The notes under the pieces: generated by a model
What the model saw: the letters and a program-made list of their open reading frames with translations, nothing else
Databases searched by the model: none
What the model was told of the DNA's origin: nothing
In this document: positions 42,980 to 50,138 of the stretch, one piece after another
Numbering within the stretch: position 1 is the stretch's first letter
How the letters are laid out: each line of letters begins with the position of its first letter
NCBI GenBank assembly: GCA_002441465.1
Contig: DJWE01000005.1
Location: 34,090-98,089, forward strand
Length of the DNA: 64,000 bases
From: Propionibacteriaceae bacterium UBA6238
GTDB lineage: Bacteria > Actinomycetota > Actinomycetes > Propionibacteriales > Propionibacteriaceae
Reading direction: 5' to 3'
Translations under genes and position numbers: made by a program

Positions 42980-43357
42980 CTACTCCCCGAGGGCGGCGCG
43001 GATCGCGTCGCCTCCGGCGCGGCGCTGGTCACGTTCGGCGGCGATGTCGATGGCGTCCTGGACCCGGATGCGGCGGTGGCGGCTACCGGGCAAGCGGCGG
43101 AAGGCGAGCACGCCGTCGGAGCAGAGTCGGTCGACGAACTGGCGGGTTACGCCGAGGATGGCGGCGGCCTGGGCGGGGGTGACTTCGTCCTCGGCGCGGA
43201 GCACCACGACGCGGGCGCCGTGGGCGACATCGTCGAGCATCGCGCGCACGGCGGCCTCGACCGGGGTGTCGCCGCTGAGGCGGTCGGCCAGGTGTTTCGC
43301 GTCGGACCGGATGGTGGGGTCGCTCGGGTCCAGGGTGGCGAGCGGGTGGGTTGTCAT
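42980..43357 (-). CDS. HTH antitoxin partner of the PIN toxin
   Basis: A 125-residue protein with an excisionase/MerR-type helix-turn-helix in the middle (EVTPAQAAAILGVTRQFVDRLCSDGVLAFRRLPGSRHRRIRVQDAIDIAAERD, residues about 60-112) and an N-terminal helical region. Such HTH proteins are the usual partners of PIN toxins of this group and act as antitoxin and autorepressor. ATG at 43357 sits 7 nt after a -10 TACCAT with a -35 TTGCTG 16 bp further up, so the mRNA is leaderless; ATG 43366 lies inside the -10 box and is excluded. The toxin follows after 4 bp. Confidence 0.85.
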   Translation of the reverse strand: MTTHPLATLDPSDPTIRSDAKHLADRLSGDTPVEAAVRAMLDDVAHGARVVVLRAEDEVTPAQAAAILGVTRQFVDRLCSDGVLAFRRLPGSRHRRIRVQDAIDIAAERDQRRAGGDAIRAALGE

Positions 43358-43364
43358 GTCCTCC

Positions 43365-43392
43365 ATGGTACGCACAAGTGCAATAACAGCAA
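43365..43392 (-). promoter_or_regulatory. Leaderless promoter of the HTH/PIN operon
   Basis: On the minus strand, -35 TTGCTG (43387-43392), 16-bp spacer, -10 TACCAT (43365-43370), then 7 nt to the antitoxin ATG. Reading outward, it is the rightmost transcription unit of the element. Confidence 0.7.
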
Positions 43393-43588
43393 CCTCCGGT
43401 GGGGATGCGGCAGACATTCTCGACTCCCCAGAGGCGATCGCCGCATAGCCTCGACATCGCCCGTTGAGGAAGCACGCGACGAGCCCGGGAGACTGTCGAT
43501 CCGACTCCCAGGGTTGGGCCAGACGGCACCGGACCGAGGGCTTGGGAGAGCGCCCGGAACACGGATTTGGTGTCGGTCGCGGGGGGCT

Positions 43589-43615
43589 TGGGAGTCCGCA
43601 GGGAGTCCGCAAAAT
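43589..43615. repeat. Putative integrase arm site, right copy
   Basis: Same 27-bp unit (GGGAGTCCG, CA, GGGAGTCCG, nAAAAT) and same orientation as at 15792-15818, with one difference. It lies 107 bp inside the right att repeat. Confidence 0.6.
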
Positions 43616-43635
43616 CTGCAGCTGCCCCAAACGCC

Positions 43636-43718
43636 GCCAACCTGCCAAACTGAGAAATGCCTAGTCAAGTGCGGTTTGCCAACCTGGCCAACATGACCAA
43701 TTCCGGCCATTTAGGCCG
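43636..43718. repeat. Short repeats and hairpin inside the right end of the element
   Basis: Direct copies of GCCAACCTG at 43636-43644 and 43678-43686 are 42 bp apart, four helical turns. A small hairpin CGGCCatttaGGCCG (43704-43718) lies just before attR. This is the expected place for Xis or accessory-factor sites; the function is inferred. Confidence 0.4.
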
Positions 43719-43721
43719 AAA

Positions 43722-43753
43722 ACAGAATCCGGCTTACAGGCCGGCTCGTCCCC
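43722..43753. repeat. attR: 32-bp direct repeat, copy of the rnpB end
   Basis: It matches 15720-15751 except for G at 43744. It is a detached copy of the RNase P RNA 3' end with no rnpB body in front of it, the classic mark of an element inserted in an RNA gene. Confidence 0.88.
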
Positions 43754-44018
43754 TCATCCAGTGCTGACCAGGAGATTCGCTCGGTCGGCAGTGATCTTGG
43801 CCGCGGAGGCCTCCCTGTTCCGGGGCGCGCAGCCGTGGCGGGTCGCGCCTGGGGCTGAGGGGTGGCACGTCGCGCGAGGGTAGTCCGGTCCGGCACCTCC
43901 AGGGATCCGGGGTGACCGACGGCGCGCCGCCGGCGAGGCGGGTGCTCCTTCGACCGAACCTCGTCGATTGCAGTCACCTTCTCCGGGTCTATCCCGTCTC
44001 TACGGCGAGGAGGTTGCC
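43754..44018. other. Chromosomal sequence between attR and the multicopper oxidase
   Basis: 265 bp of what was probably the original downstream flank of rnpB. A minus-strand frame of 88 codons crosses attR but has no domain or ribosome site. I see no gene here. Confidence 0.5.
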
Positions 44019-46064
44019 ATGGTTCAGGTATCGCGCCGGGCGTTGGTGAAGTACGGAATCGGAGGGGGAGTGGGGCTGCTGTTCGTGCCTTCGTGGTCCG
44101 CGGGACGAGCGGAAGGGTTGTCGCTCCCGATGGGCATCCCGGGAGGGGGCCTATCGCCGGGTGAGGTGGACAAGTTCGCGCTGCCGCTGGTGAAGCCGCC
44201 GGCTATGCCGCCGAGCCGGGTCTCGTGGAGCACCGATCGGTACACGATCGCGGTGCGGCAATTCACGCAGCGGATCCTGCCTGCGCCGCACCCGGAGACG
44301 GCGGTGTGGGGCTACGGATCGGTCGACCGCCCAGGCACGCTCGCTCAGGGCGGGACGTTCAACTACCCATCGCTCACCATCGAGTCCACCTGGCACCGAC
44401 GGGTGTACGTCGACTGGCGCAACGAACTCCTGGACGCGCGGGGCAACTACCGTCCGCACCTGCTGCCGATCGATCCGACGCTGCACTGGGCGAACCCACC
44501 CGGTGGGTGGAACGGACGCGATACCAGGCCTACCTTCACGACGACCCCGCGACGGTACGACGGCCCGGTGCCGATCGTCACCCACGTGCACGGCGGCCAC
44601 ACCAGAGAGCACAGCGACGGCTACCCGGAGGCGTGGTATCTGCCGGCCGCGAACAACATCCCCCCGGGCTACGCCAGGACCGGCACGTTCTACGACTACT
44701 ACGCCAGGAAGTACGCGAGGGCCTGGCTTCCGGGGGCGGCGACGTTCGACTACCTCAACGACCAGCGCGCCGCGACCCTGTGGTACCACGACCACACGCT
44801 TGGGATGACCCGAGCCAACGTGTACGCGGGCTTGGCAGGCTTCTACCTCATCCGCGGTGGCCCCGGTGACGTGGTCACGGACCGCCGCAACGGTCGCGCG
44901 GCAGTCCTCCCCGGTCCGGCGCCGGCCGTCGGCGACAACCCGTTCGGCGGGCACGGCGAGCTGCCCATCGTTATCCAGGATCGTTCCTTCAGCGCCGACG
45001 GATCGCTCTTCTTCCCCGACACGCGTGAGTTCTTCGATGGCTACCCGGGGCCGTACATGCCCGACACTCCGGTCCCGCCCGTGTGGAATCCGGAGTTCTT
45101 CGCCAACGTGATGGTCGTCAACGGCCGCGCCTGGCCCTATCTCGAGGTCAAGCCCCGTCGCTACCGCTTGCGGTTGCTCAACGGCAGCAACTCGCGCTTC
45201 CTCATCCTTCAGTTCGAGCATGCCGGCGTCGATGTGTGGCAGATCGGCAGCGACGGCGGCTTCCTTCCGGCGCCGGTGCGGCTCAACGACCACCCATACC
45301 CGGGGAGCACCGGAGGCGGGGCAACGGTTCTGCTCGCGCTCGCCGAGCGTGCCGACCTCATCGTCGACTTCAGCGCCGCAGCGGGCACATCGTTCCGCCT
45401 GCTCAATCTCGGCCCGGACGCCCCCTTCGCCGGTGGTGCGATCGGCGCCGACTTCGCACCGTCGGACCCGGAATCGACCGGTCAGGTCATGGAGTTCCGG
45501 GTCTCCGCGGGCGCTGTGGCCGACCCGACCACGCCTCCGCAGTTTCTGCGGTTGCCGGTGCCGACCTCCGTGGGAGCCGTACGGGTCACCCGTGATCTCA
45601 GTCTCAACGAGGAGTCCTACGCGGACGACGCACAAGGTTTCGACGGGCCGGTTGCGGCCGTCCTGGGAACGTGGGATTCGGGAACCGGTCGGACGACGCC
45701 GCTGGGGTGGTCACAACCGATCACCGAGAATCCCGCCGTCGGCGAGGTCGAGGAGTGGGCGATCCACAACCTGACCGCTGACGCCCATCCGATCCACGTC
45801 CATCAGGTGCAGTTCGAGATTGTCGGTCGCCAGGCGATCGAAGGCGGGCCGAGCGTGGCCGGCAGCAACGACCCTTTGCCGTGGGAGGCGGGGTCCAAGG
45901 ACACCGTGATCGCCTATCCGGGGGAGGTCACCCGCGTCAAGGCGAAATTCGACCTGCCGGGGTTCTTCCCTTGGCACTGCCACATCCTCGACCACGAGGA
46001 CAACGAGATGATGCGGCCCTTCCATGTCGGTCCGATCCCGTGGAACGCCCCAGCGGGAGGTTGA
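44019..46064 (+). CDS. CotA-like multicopper oxidase with Tat-type signal
   Basis: A 681-residue secreted copper enzyme that oxidises phenols, bilirubin-like compounds or metals with O2. The N-terminus VSRRALVKYGIGGGVGLLFVPSWSAGRA looks like a Tat signal, although the second-position motif is minimal. Copper ligands appear as VTHVHGGHT, TLWYHDHTLGMTRANVYAGLAGFYLI, AHPIHVHQVQFEI and FFPWHCHILDHEDNEMMRPF, covering T1, T2 and T3 sites with an axial Met. ATG at 44019 has AGGAGG five nt upstream. Relatives (CotA, PhsA) include laccases and Mn2+ oxidases. It is the first gene right of attR and not part of the element. Confidence 0.9.
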   Translation: MVQVSRRALVKYGIGGGVGLLFVPSWSAGRAEGLSLPMGIPGGGLSPGEVDKFALPLVKPPAMPPSRVSWSTDRYTIAVRQFTQRILPAPHPETAVWGYGSVDRPGTLAQGGTFNYPSLTIESTWHRRVYVDWRNELLDARGNYRPHLLPIDPTLHWANPPGGWNGRDTRPTFTTTPRRYDGPVPIVTHVHGGHTREHSDGYPEAWYLPAANNIPPGYARTGTFYDYYARKYARAWLPGAATFDYLNDQRAATLWYHDHTLGMTRANVYAGLAGFYLIRGGPGDVVTDRRNGRAAVLPGPAPAVGDNPFGGHGELPIVIQDRSFSADGSLFFPDTREFFDGYPGPYMPDTPVPPVWNPEFFANVMVVNGRAWPYLEVKPRRYRLRLLNGSNSRFLILQFEHAGVDVWQIGSDGGFLPAPVRLNDHPYPGSTGGGATVLLALAERADLIVDFSAAAGTSFRLLNLGPDAPFAGGAIGADFAPSDPESTGQVMEFRVSAGAVADPTTPPQFLRLPVPTSVGAVRVTRDLSLNEESYADDAQGFDGPVAAVLGTWDSGTGRTTPLGWSQPITENPAVGEVEEWAIHNLTADAHPIHVHQVQFEIVGRQAIEGGPSVAGSNDPLPWEAGSKDTVIAYPGEVTRVKAKFDLPGFFPWHCHILDHEDNEMMRPFHVGPIPWNAPAGG

Positions 46065-46129
46065 TCGTTGAGCGACCGCATCCCGGCGCGCGGGATAGCC
46101 GAAGGGACGGGCTGCCAGCTCAACGAAAA

Positions 46130-46164
46130 CGCCCCACCGGAGTCCGAGCGACTCAGGTGGGGCG
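46130..46164. terminator. Hairpin between convergent multicopper oxidase and sigma factor genes
   Basis: Stem CGCCCCACC / GGTGGGGCG with a 17-nt loop. On the minus strand the stem is followed by TTTTCG, so it suits the sigma factor gene best but can serve both. Confidence 0.75.
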
Positions 46165-46297
46165 ATTCCGCCCTGACGGGGTTCAGGGCCATTCGTGGAG
46201 GTAATCCCTCCAGTAGCACTGGTGCGCGCCGACGTGGCCAGGATCGATCGAGCACACCAGGATCACCGGCTGGCTTCGGTCGTCGATCTGGTGGCGA

Positions 46298-47080
46298 TCA
46301 CCGCAGGCTTGTGTCACCGCTGCCCTGCTCGGTCACGATCGCGCGCAACCCGATCCGGGCCCGGCGCAGCAACTGTGTGGCCGCCTGCGGTCCGAGACCG
46401 AGCGAGTCGCCCAACTCGGCTCGCCCGAGCCCGACGGCGTAGGTCATCCACAGCGCGAACCGCCAGCGGGCGGGCAGCTGGGCCAGCGCCTCCCGGCAGA
46501 GGATGCGATCGACCGACCGATCCGCGCTGTCGGCAACGACCGCGTGCGCTTCGGGCTGTCGCTCGGGCACCTCCCTGCGTTTCCGCAGGTAGTCGATCAC
46601 GCAGGTGCGGACGGCGCGACGCAGGTAACTGCAGACGTGGCTGGTCGGCCCGTGCCCGCGCCGGATCGCAGCTGCGAGCCGTTCGACGGCTTCGGAGACC
46701 ATGTCGTCAGCCGTGGTCGGGTCGATCAGTCGTCGCGCGGTGGCGAGTGCGCAGCGATGGTGCCTGGCGAAGATCTCCCCGAGCGCCTCCATGTCTCCGG
46801 CGCGCAGCCGGCCGACGAGGGTGTCGTCGCCCGCGGCCGGATCGGTGCCAAGTGAGGAACTGGCTCCGGCGGCTGGATCATCGTCCGATCCGGCACGGCA
46901 TCCGCGGCGGTTCGGGATCGAGTCGGCGCCACGCCCCCTGGTCGAGTCGGGCAGGTCCTGGAGCGGATCACTTGTCGCCCAAGGTCCGGATTCCTCAGGG
47001 GCGGGATCGAGGTCGATCGCTGCGGGAAAGAGGGCGTCGATCGGGCGGTCGGCGGGTTCAGTGGAAATGACGGTCAACAT
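46298..47080 (-). CDS. RNA polymerase sigma-70 factor, ECF subfamily
   Basis: A 260-residue sigma factor. Residues 1-85 are an acidic, Pro/Ala-rich, probably disordered extension. Region 2 follows (DTLVGRLRAGDMEALGEIFARHHRCALATARRLIDPTTADDMVSEAVERLAAAIRRG) and region 4 (LAQLPARWRFALWMTYAVGLGRAELGDSLGLGPQAATQLLRRARIGLRAIV). ATG at 47080 is the best start; a TTG at 47167 would add 29 residues. No anti-sigma gene is adjacent and the downstream side is a convergent terminator, so its control is unclear. The WMTYAVGLGRAEL helix is typical of SigE/YlaC-like ECFs. Confidence 0.83.
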   Translation of the reverse strand: MLTVISTEPADRPIDALFPAAIDLDPAPEESGPWATSDPLQDLPDSTRGRGADSIPNRRGCRAGSDDDPAAGASSSLGTDPAAGDDTLVGRLRAGDMEALGEIFARHHRCALATARRLIDPTTADDMVSEAVERLAAAIRRGHGPTSHVCSYLRRAVRTCVIDYLRKRREVPERQPEAHAVVADSADRSVDRILCREALAQLPARWRFALWMTYAVGLGRAELGDSLGLGPQAATQLLRRARIGLRAIVTEQGSGDTSLR

Positions 47081-47313
47081 GGGTCCATCGGCGGGTTGGG
47101 GAACTTCTGCCTGATCAGGGTGGACTGCAACCTCGTCCGGTCTCCACCCGCAGATGCCGGACGTCAACCAGAGCCTTGATCCGTTGCCTTACGGCGATCC
47201 TCGCTTCCAAAGGCCCTGTGGCCACCGTCTGGGCGGTTGGTCGTCCGAGGCACGACCGGATCGGATCGCGCGGGGACCCCGCGCCCGCGTGTGTCGTCTC
47301 GTAGGCTGGGTGG

Positions 47314-48174
47314 ATGCTCACCCCGGCACGATGGTTTGGCGCGGCACTCGTGACCATCCTGTGTGCAGGCTGCAGTTTCGCCAACGTGTGGAATGAGGTG
47401 CCTGCGACGCAGCCGTCCTTCACGCCGGCTCCGTCCACCCCGGATCCCGAACCGGACGACCGCACGCTGCATCCCTACGTCGGCACGCTCGCCGCGAACG
47501 CGACCTGCCGCAAGGCGACCAAGGCCGAGCTATCCGATCTGGAGGACATCGGCGGGGTCGGCGAGGCGGTCACCTACCCGGTCGGCGTTCTGGTGAAATC
47601 CAACGCGCCGTGGTGGACGGCAGCCGTGGCCACCCGGGTGGCGCGGAACAGCGACGGCGCAGGCGTACCGAAGTACGCCTACTTCGTGACCAGCTGGCCG
47701 ACCTATGGCAAGAGCTTCGACCACGAGCCCTTCGCCTGGCAGCTGTTCGACCGCAACGGCGACCACGCGGCTGCGAAGGCGCTCGCCTGCCTGAAGAAGC
47801 TGCCGGTGCCGAAGGAGAAACCCGAGCCGAGCGACCCGGCCAGCTATACCGGCGTCCTTGCTGCCAAGGCAACGTGCACGGCCGTTTCGGGGTCGCTGCT
47901 AGCGCGACTGGAACAGGTCGGCCAGGTCGGCGGCGCGATCACCTATCCGCGGGGACGCATGGTCCACGCCAACCTGAAGTGGTGGACGGTCGCGGTGGAG
48001 ACCGAGGTGCACGCCAACGCTCAGGGCTACACCCGCGACAACGTACCCACGGTGGAGTACTTCGTCACCAACGTCCCCTCCGTCGGGTCGAAGACCGTGG
48101 TCGTGTCCTTCCCGATCACCGTGAAGCGCTCAGACGCTGCGGCGAAGAAGGCGCGCGCCTGCCTGGGGAGCTGA
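47314..48174 (+). CDS. Lipoprotein with a duplicated domain of unknown function
   Basis: A 286-residue exported lipoprotein. The signal peptide ends in the lipobox LCAGC (residues about 16-20), so Cys20 is lipid-modified and the protein is tethered outside the membrane. After a Pro/Thr linker come two homologous domains of about 105 residues: both begin Y-x-GxLAAxATC, share TYPxGxxVxxNxxWWTxAVxTxV and end AAAKxxACL. Each has a Cys near each end that could form one disulfide. ATG at 47314 lies 6 nt after a -10 TAGGCT (leaderless). No known family; a secreted binding role is a guess. Confidence 0.8.
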   Translation: MLTPARWFGAALVTILCAGCSFANVWNEVPATQPSFTPAPSTPDPEPDDRTLHPYVGTLAANATCRKATKAELSDLEDIGGVGEAVTYPVGVLVKSNAPWWTAAVATRVARNSDGAGVPKYAYFVTSWPTYGKSFDHEPFAWQLFDRNGDHAAAKALACLKKLPVPKEKPEPSDPASYTGVLAAKATCTAVSGSLLARLEQVGQVGGAITYPRGRMVHANLKWWTVAVETEVHANAQGYTRDNVPTVEYFVTNVPSVGSKTVVVSFPITVKRSDAAAKKARACLGS

Positions 48175-48384
48175 GGCCGCCGGCCGGTTGGAGCTGGCGG
48201 CCCCACCAGGTAGACCGGGGGGTTGGTGGCCTGGCGGGGCCTGACCGCCGGCTCCAGAGTTCTTTGGAGGGGGAGTGGAGCCCGCGGCTCCGACAACCGT
48301 ATCCCGTCGGGTTCGCAAACCTGTAGCACGACGCCGTGCGAGTTCTGCCGACGACCACCGGCTCAGCGCTGGTCGAAGACCTGG

Positions 48385-49233
48385 TCAGGGCACGGTCAGG
48401 AGTTCGGCGCCGGTCGCGGTGACCACGATCGTCTGCTCGAACTGGGCGACCCTGCTCAGGTCGTCGGTGACCACCGTCCAGCCGTCGTCCCACACGTGCG
48501 AGCGCTGGTCGCCGATCGCGAGCATCGGCTCGATCGTGAACGTCATGCCCACCTCGATCACAGTGTCCAACGCAGGCTCGTCATAGTGCGGGACGACCAA
48601 CCCGGAGTGGAAGGCGGAGTGCACGCCGTGCCCGGTGTAGTCGCGCACCACGCCATAGCCGAAGCGCCGGGCGAACGACTCGATGACCCGGCCGATCACG
48701 TTGATCTGACGCCCGGGACGGACGGCCCGGACGGCCCGGTTCATGGCCTCCTCGGTGCGCTCGGTCAGCAGCCGGGACTCCTGGTCCACCTCGCCGCAGA
48801 AGTAGGTGGCGCAGTTGTCCCCGTGCACCCCGTCGTGGAAGGCGGTCACGTCGATCTTGACCAGGTCGCCGTCCTCGAGCGGGCGCGCGTCCGGGATGCC
48901 GTGGCAGATCACCTCGTTGACCGAGGTGCAGCACGACTTGGGGAAGCCTCGGTAGCCGAGCGTGGACGGGTAGGCGTCGTGGGCAACGATGAAATCGTGC
49001 ACCACCTCGTCGATCTCGTCGGTGGTGACGCCCGGAGCGATCACCGCGGCGCCGGCAGCCATCGCCTGGGCCGCGATCCGACCAGCCACCCGCATCTTCT
49101 CGATCGTCTCGGCGGTCTGCACGTGTGATCCGTCGTAGTGTTCGGGGCGGTCGCGTCCGACATAGGCAGGACGCGCGATGTGCGGGGGAACTCGACGCAT
49201 GGGCGACACCGGGAAAGGCTTGATCGCAGTCAC
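48385..49233 (-). CDS. map: Methionine aminopeptidase, type I
   Basis: It removes the initiator methionine from new proteins. The 282-residue chain has all dimetal ligands: Asp in VKIDVTAFHDGVHGDNCATYF (two Asp), His in DYTGHGVHSAFHSG, Glu in FTIEPMLAIG and Glu in QFEQTIVVT; TSVNEVICHGIPD has the substrate His. An N-terminal extension of about 40 residues with RRVPPHIARPAYV is typical of the actinobacterial class. GTG at 49233 is favoured by a -10 TATGAT (49241-49246) exactly 7 nt upstream, which makes upstream ATGs untranscribed. Confidence 0.93.
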   Translation of the reverse strand: MTAIKPFPVSPMRRVPPHIARPAYVGRDRPEHYDGSHVQTAETIEKMRVAGRIAAQAMAAGAAVIAPGVTTDEIDEVVHDFIVAHDAYPSTLGYRGFPKSCCTSVNEVICHGIPDARPLEDGDLVKIDVTAFHDGVHGDNCATYFCGEVDQESRLLTERTEEAMNRAVRAVRPGRQINVIGRVIESFARRFGYGVVRDYTGHGVHSAFHSGLVVPHYDEPALDTVIEVGMTFTIEPMLAIGDQRSHVWDDGWTVVTDDLSRVAQFEQTIVVTATGAELLTVP

Positions 49234-49280
49234 TCCCGCGATCATAGTGGGCCTCAACCGGAGCGATCGGAGGCCATCAG

Positions 49281-49514
49281 ATGGCGCAGGGCGAGTGGTA
49301 CTACTGCCTCGACCACGGCGCGGTAGAACCGTATGAGGGCTGCCGCAGCGCCACCCGGCTCGGGCCCTACCCGACCCCTGCCGACGCGGCTCAAGCCCTG
49401 GGCAAGGTCGCGCAGCGCAACGAGGAGTGGGAGCACGACCCCCGGTTCAACGACGACCTCGACCCGGACGCGGACGACCGCGACCGCGAGGAACACAATC
49501 CGTTCTCCGGCTGA
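49281..49514 (+). CDS. Small conserved actinobacterial protein (SPOR-like)
   Basis: A 77-residue acidic protein: MAQGEWYYCLDHGAVEPYEGC, then RSATRLGPYPTPADAAQALGKVAQRNEEWE, then an Asp/Glu/Arg-rich tail. Similar short proteins annotated as SPOR-like or hypothetical are widespread in actinobacteria. Two cysteines (9 and 21) might bind a metal. GGAGG lies 8 nt before the ATG. It is divergent from map by 47 bp. Function unknown. Confidence 0.75.
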   Translation: MAQGEWYYCLDHGAVEPYEGCRSATRLGPYPTPADAAQALGKVAQRNEEWEHDPRFNDDLDPDADDRDREEHNPFSG

Positions 49515-49673
49515 CCGCGGGGCCGCTCCGGGGGCGTCCGGCGATGTGTTCAGGCCGCGACGAAGGTCAGCCATCCGATGAGCCGGCCGCCCAGCCGGGA
49601 CATCACGGCGGCGGGGAGCGAGCACGGTGACGCTGCAGGCGTCACCGTGACGGCTCGAGGTCGATCGGCCCGG

Positions 49674-50063
49674 CTAGCTCCAGGCGAACAGGTCGACGTG
49701 GTTGCCGTCGGGGTCGGTGACGGTCGCGTAGCGCTGGCCCCAGAACGCATCCCACGGCTCGCGATGGACGGCGAAGCCGGCTTCGGCGACGCGGGCCACG
49801 GTGGCATCGACCTCGGCCGGATCGGCGCATTCGAAGGCGAGGCTCATCGCCGGACCGCCTACCGGGGGCTGCCAGCCGGGGTTGAAGCTGTGGATCACCG
49901 CGACGGTGTCGAACATGACCCGGAGGCCGCCAGGGCCTTCCCACTCCACATGTCCCTCCGCATCGTCGGAGGGGCCGAACTCGAGCCCGAGCAGACGGTA
50001 GAACCGGAGGCTGGCGGTCATGTCGGCCACGGTGATGCCGATCGCGTTGAAGGTCGGAGCCAT
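49674..50063 (-). CDS. VOC-family (glyoxalase/dioxygenase fold) protein
   Basis: A 129-residue protein of the vicinal-oxygen-chelate fold with two beta-alpha-beta-beta-beta modules: NAIGITVADMTASLRFYRLLGLEFG and AMSLAFECADPAEVDATVARVAEAGFAV, ending VTDPDGNHVDLFAWS. The expected metal-site Glu/His positions are only partly kept, so it could be a binding protein rather than an enzyme. ATG at 50063 lies 6 nt after a -10 TACCGT (leaderless), 75 bp from the divergent glnA2. A much longer open frame on this strand is antisense to glnA2 and not coding. Confidence 0.85.
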   Translation of the reverse strand: MAPTFNAIGITVADMTASLRFYRLLGLEFGPSDDAEGHVEWEGPGGLRVMFDTVAVIHSFNPGWQPPVGGPAMSLAFECADPAEVDATVARVAEAGFAVHREPWDAFWGQRYATVTDPDGNHVDLFAWS

Positions 50064-50138
50064 GGCCACACGGTACCCAGCGTGTCCGACAGTGCGGTGT
50101 AACCAGATTGAAACACACCCAGCGGCAGACTGGGCTGC

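Larger units (their letters stand above)
15720..43753. mobile_element. 28-kb integrative mobilizable element inserted in the rnpB 3' end
   Basis: The element is delimited by direct repeats at 15720-15751 and 43722-43753 (28,002 bp apart). The left end carries integrase, XRE regulator and Xis-like genes. The right end carries a MobF relaxase and an HTH/PIN toxin-antitoxin pair. Between them is about 20 kb of ion-transport, carbon-metabolism and stress genes. I found no VirB4, TraG/VirD4, FtsK/TraB or pilus genes, so self-transfer is unlikely and mobilization by a helper is inferred. Putative arm-type integrase sites flank the joined attP (15792-15818 and 43589-43615). Confidence 0.88.

Noticed and set aside
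43711..43977. 88-codon frame across attR
   Set aside because: No ribosome site, no domain, and it spans the recombination site, so it exists only after insertion.
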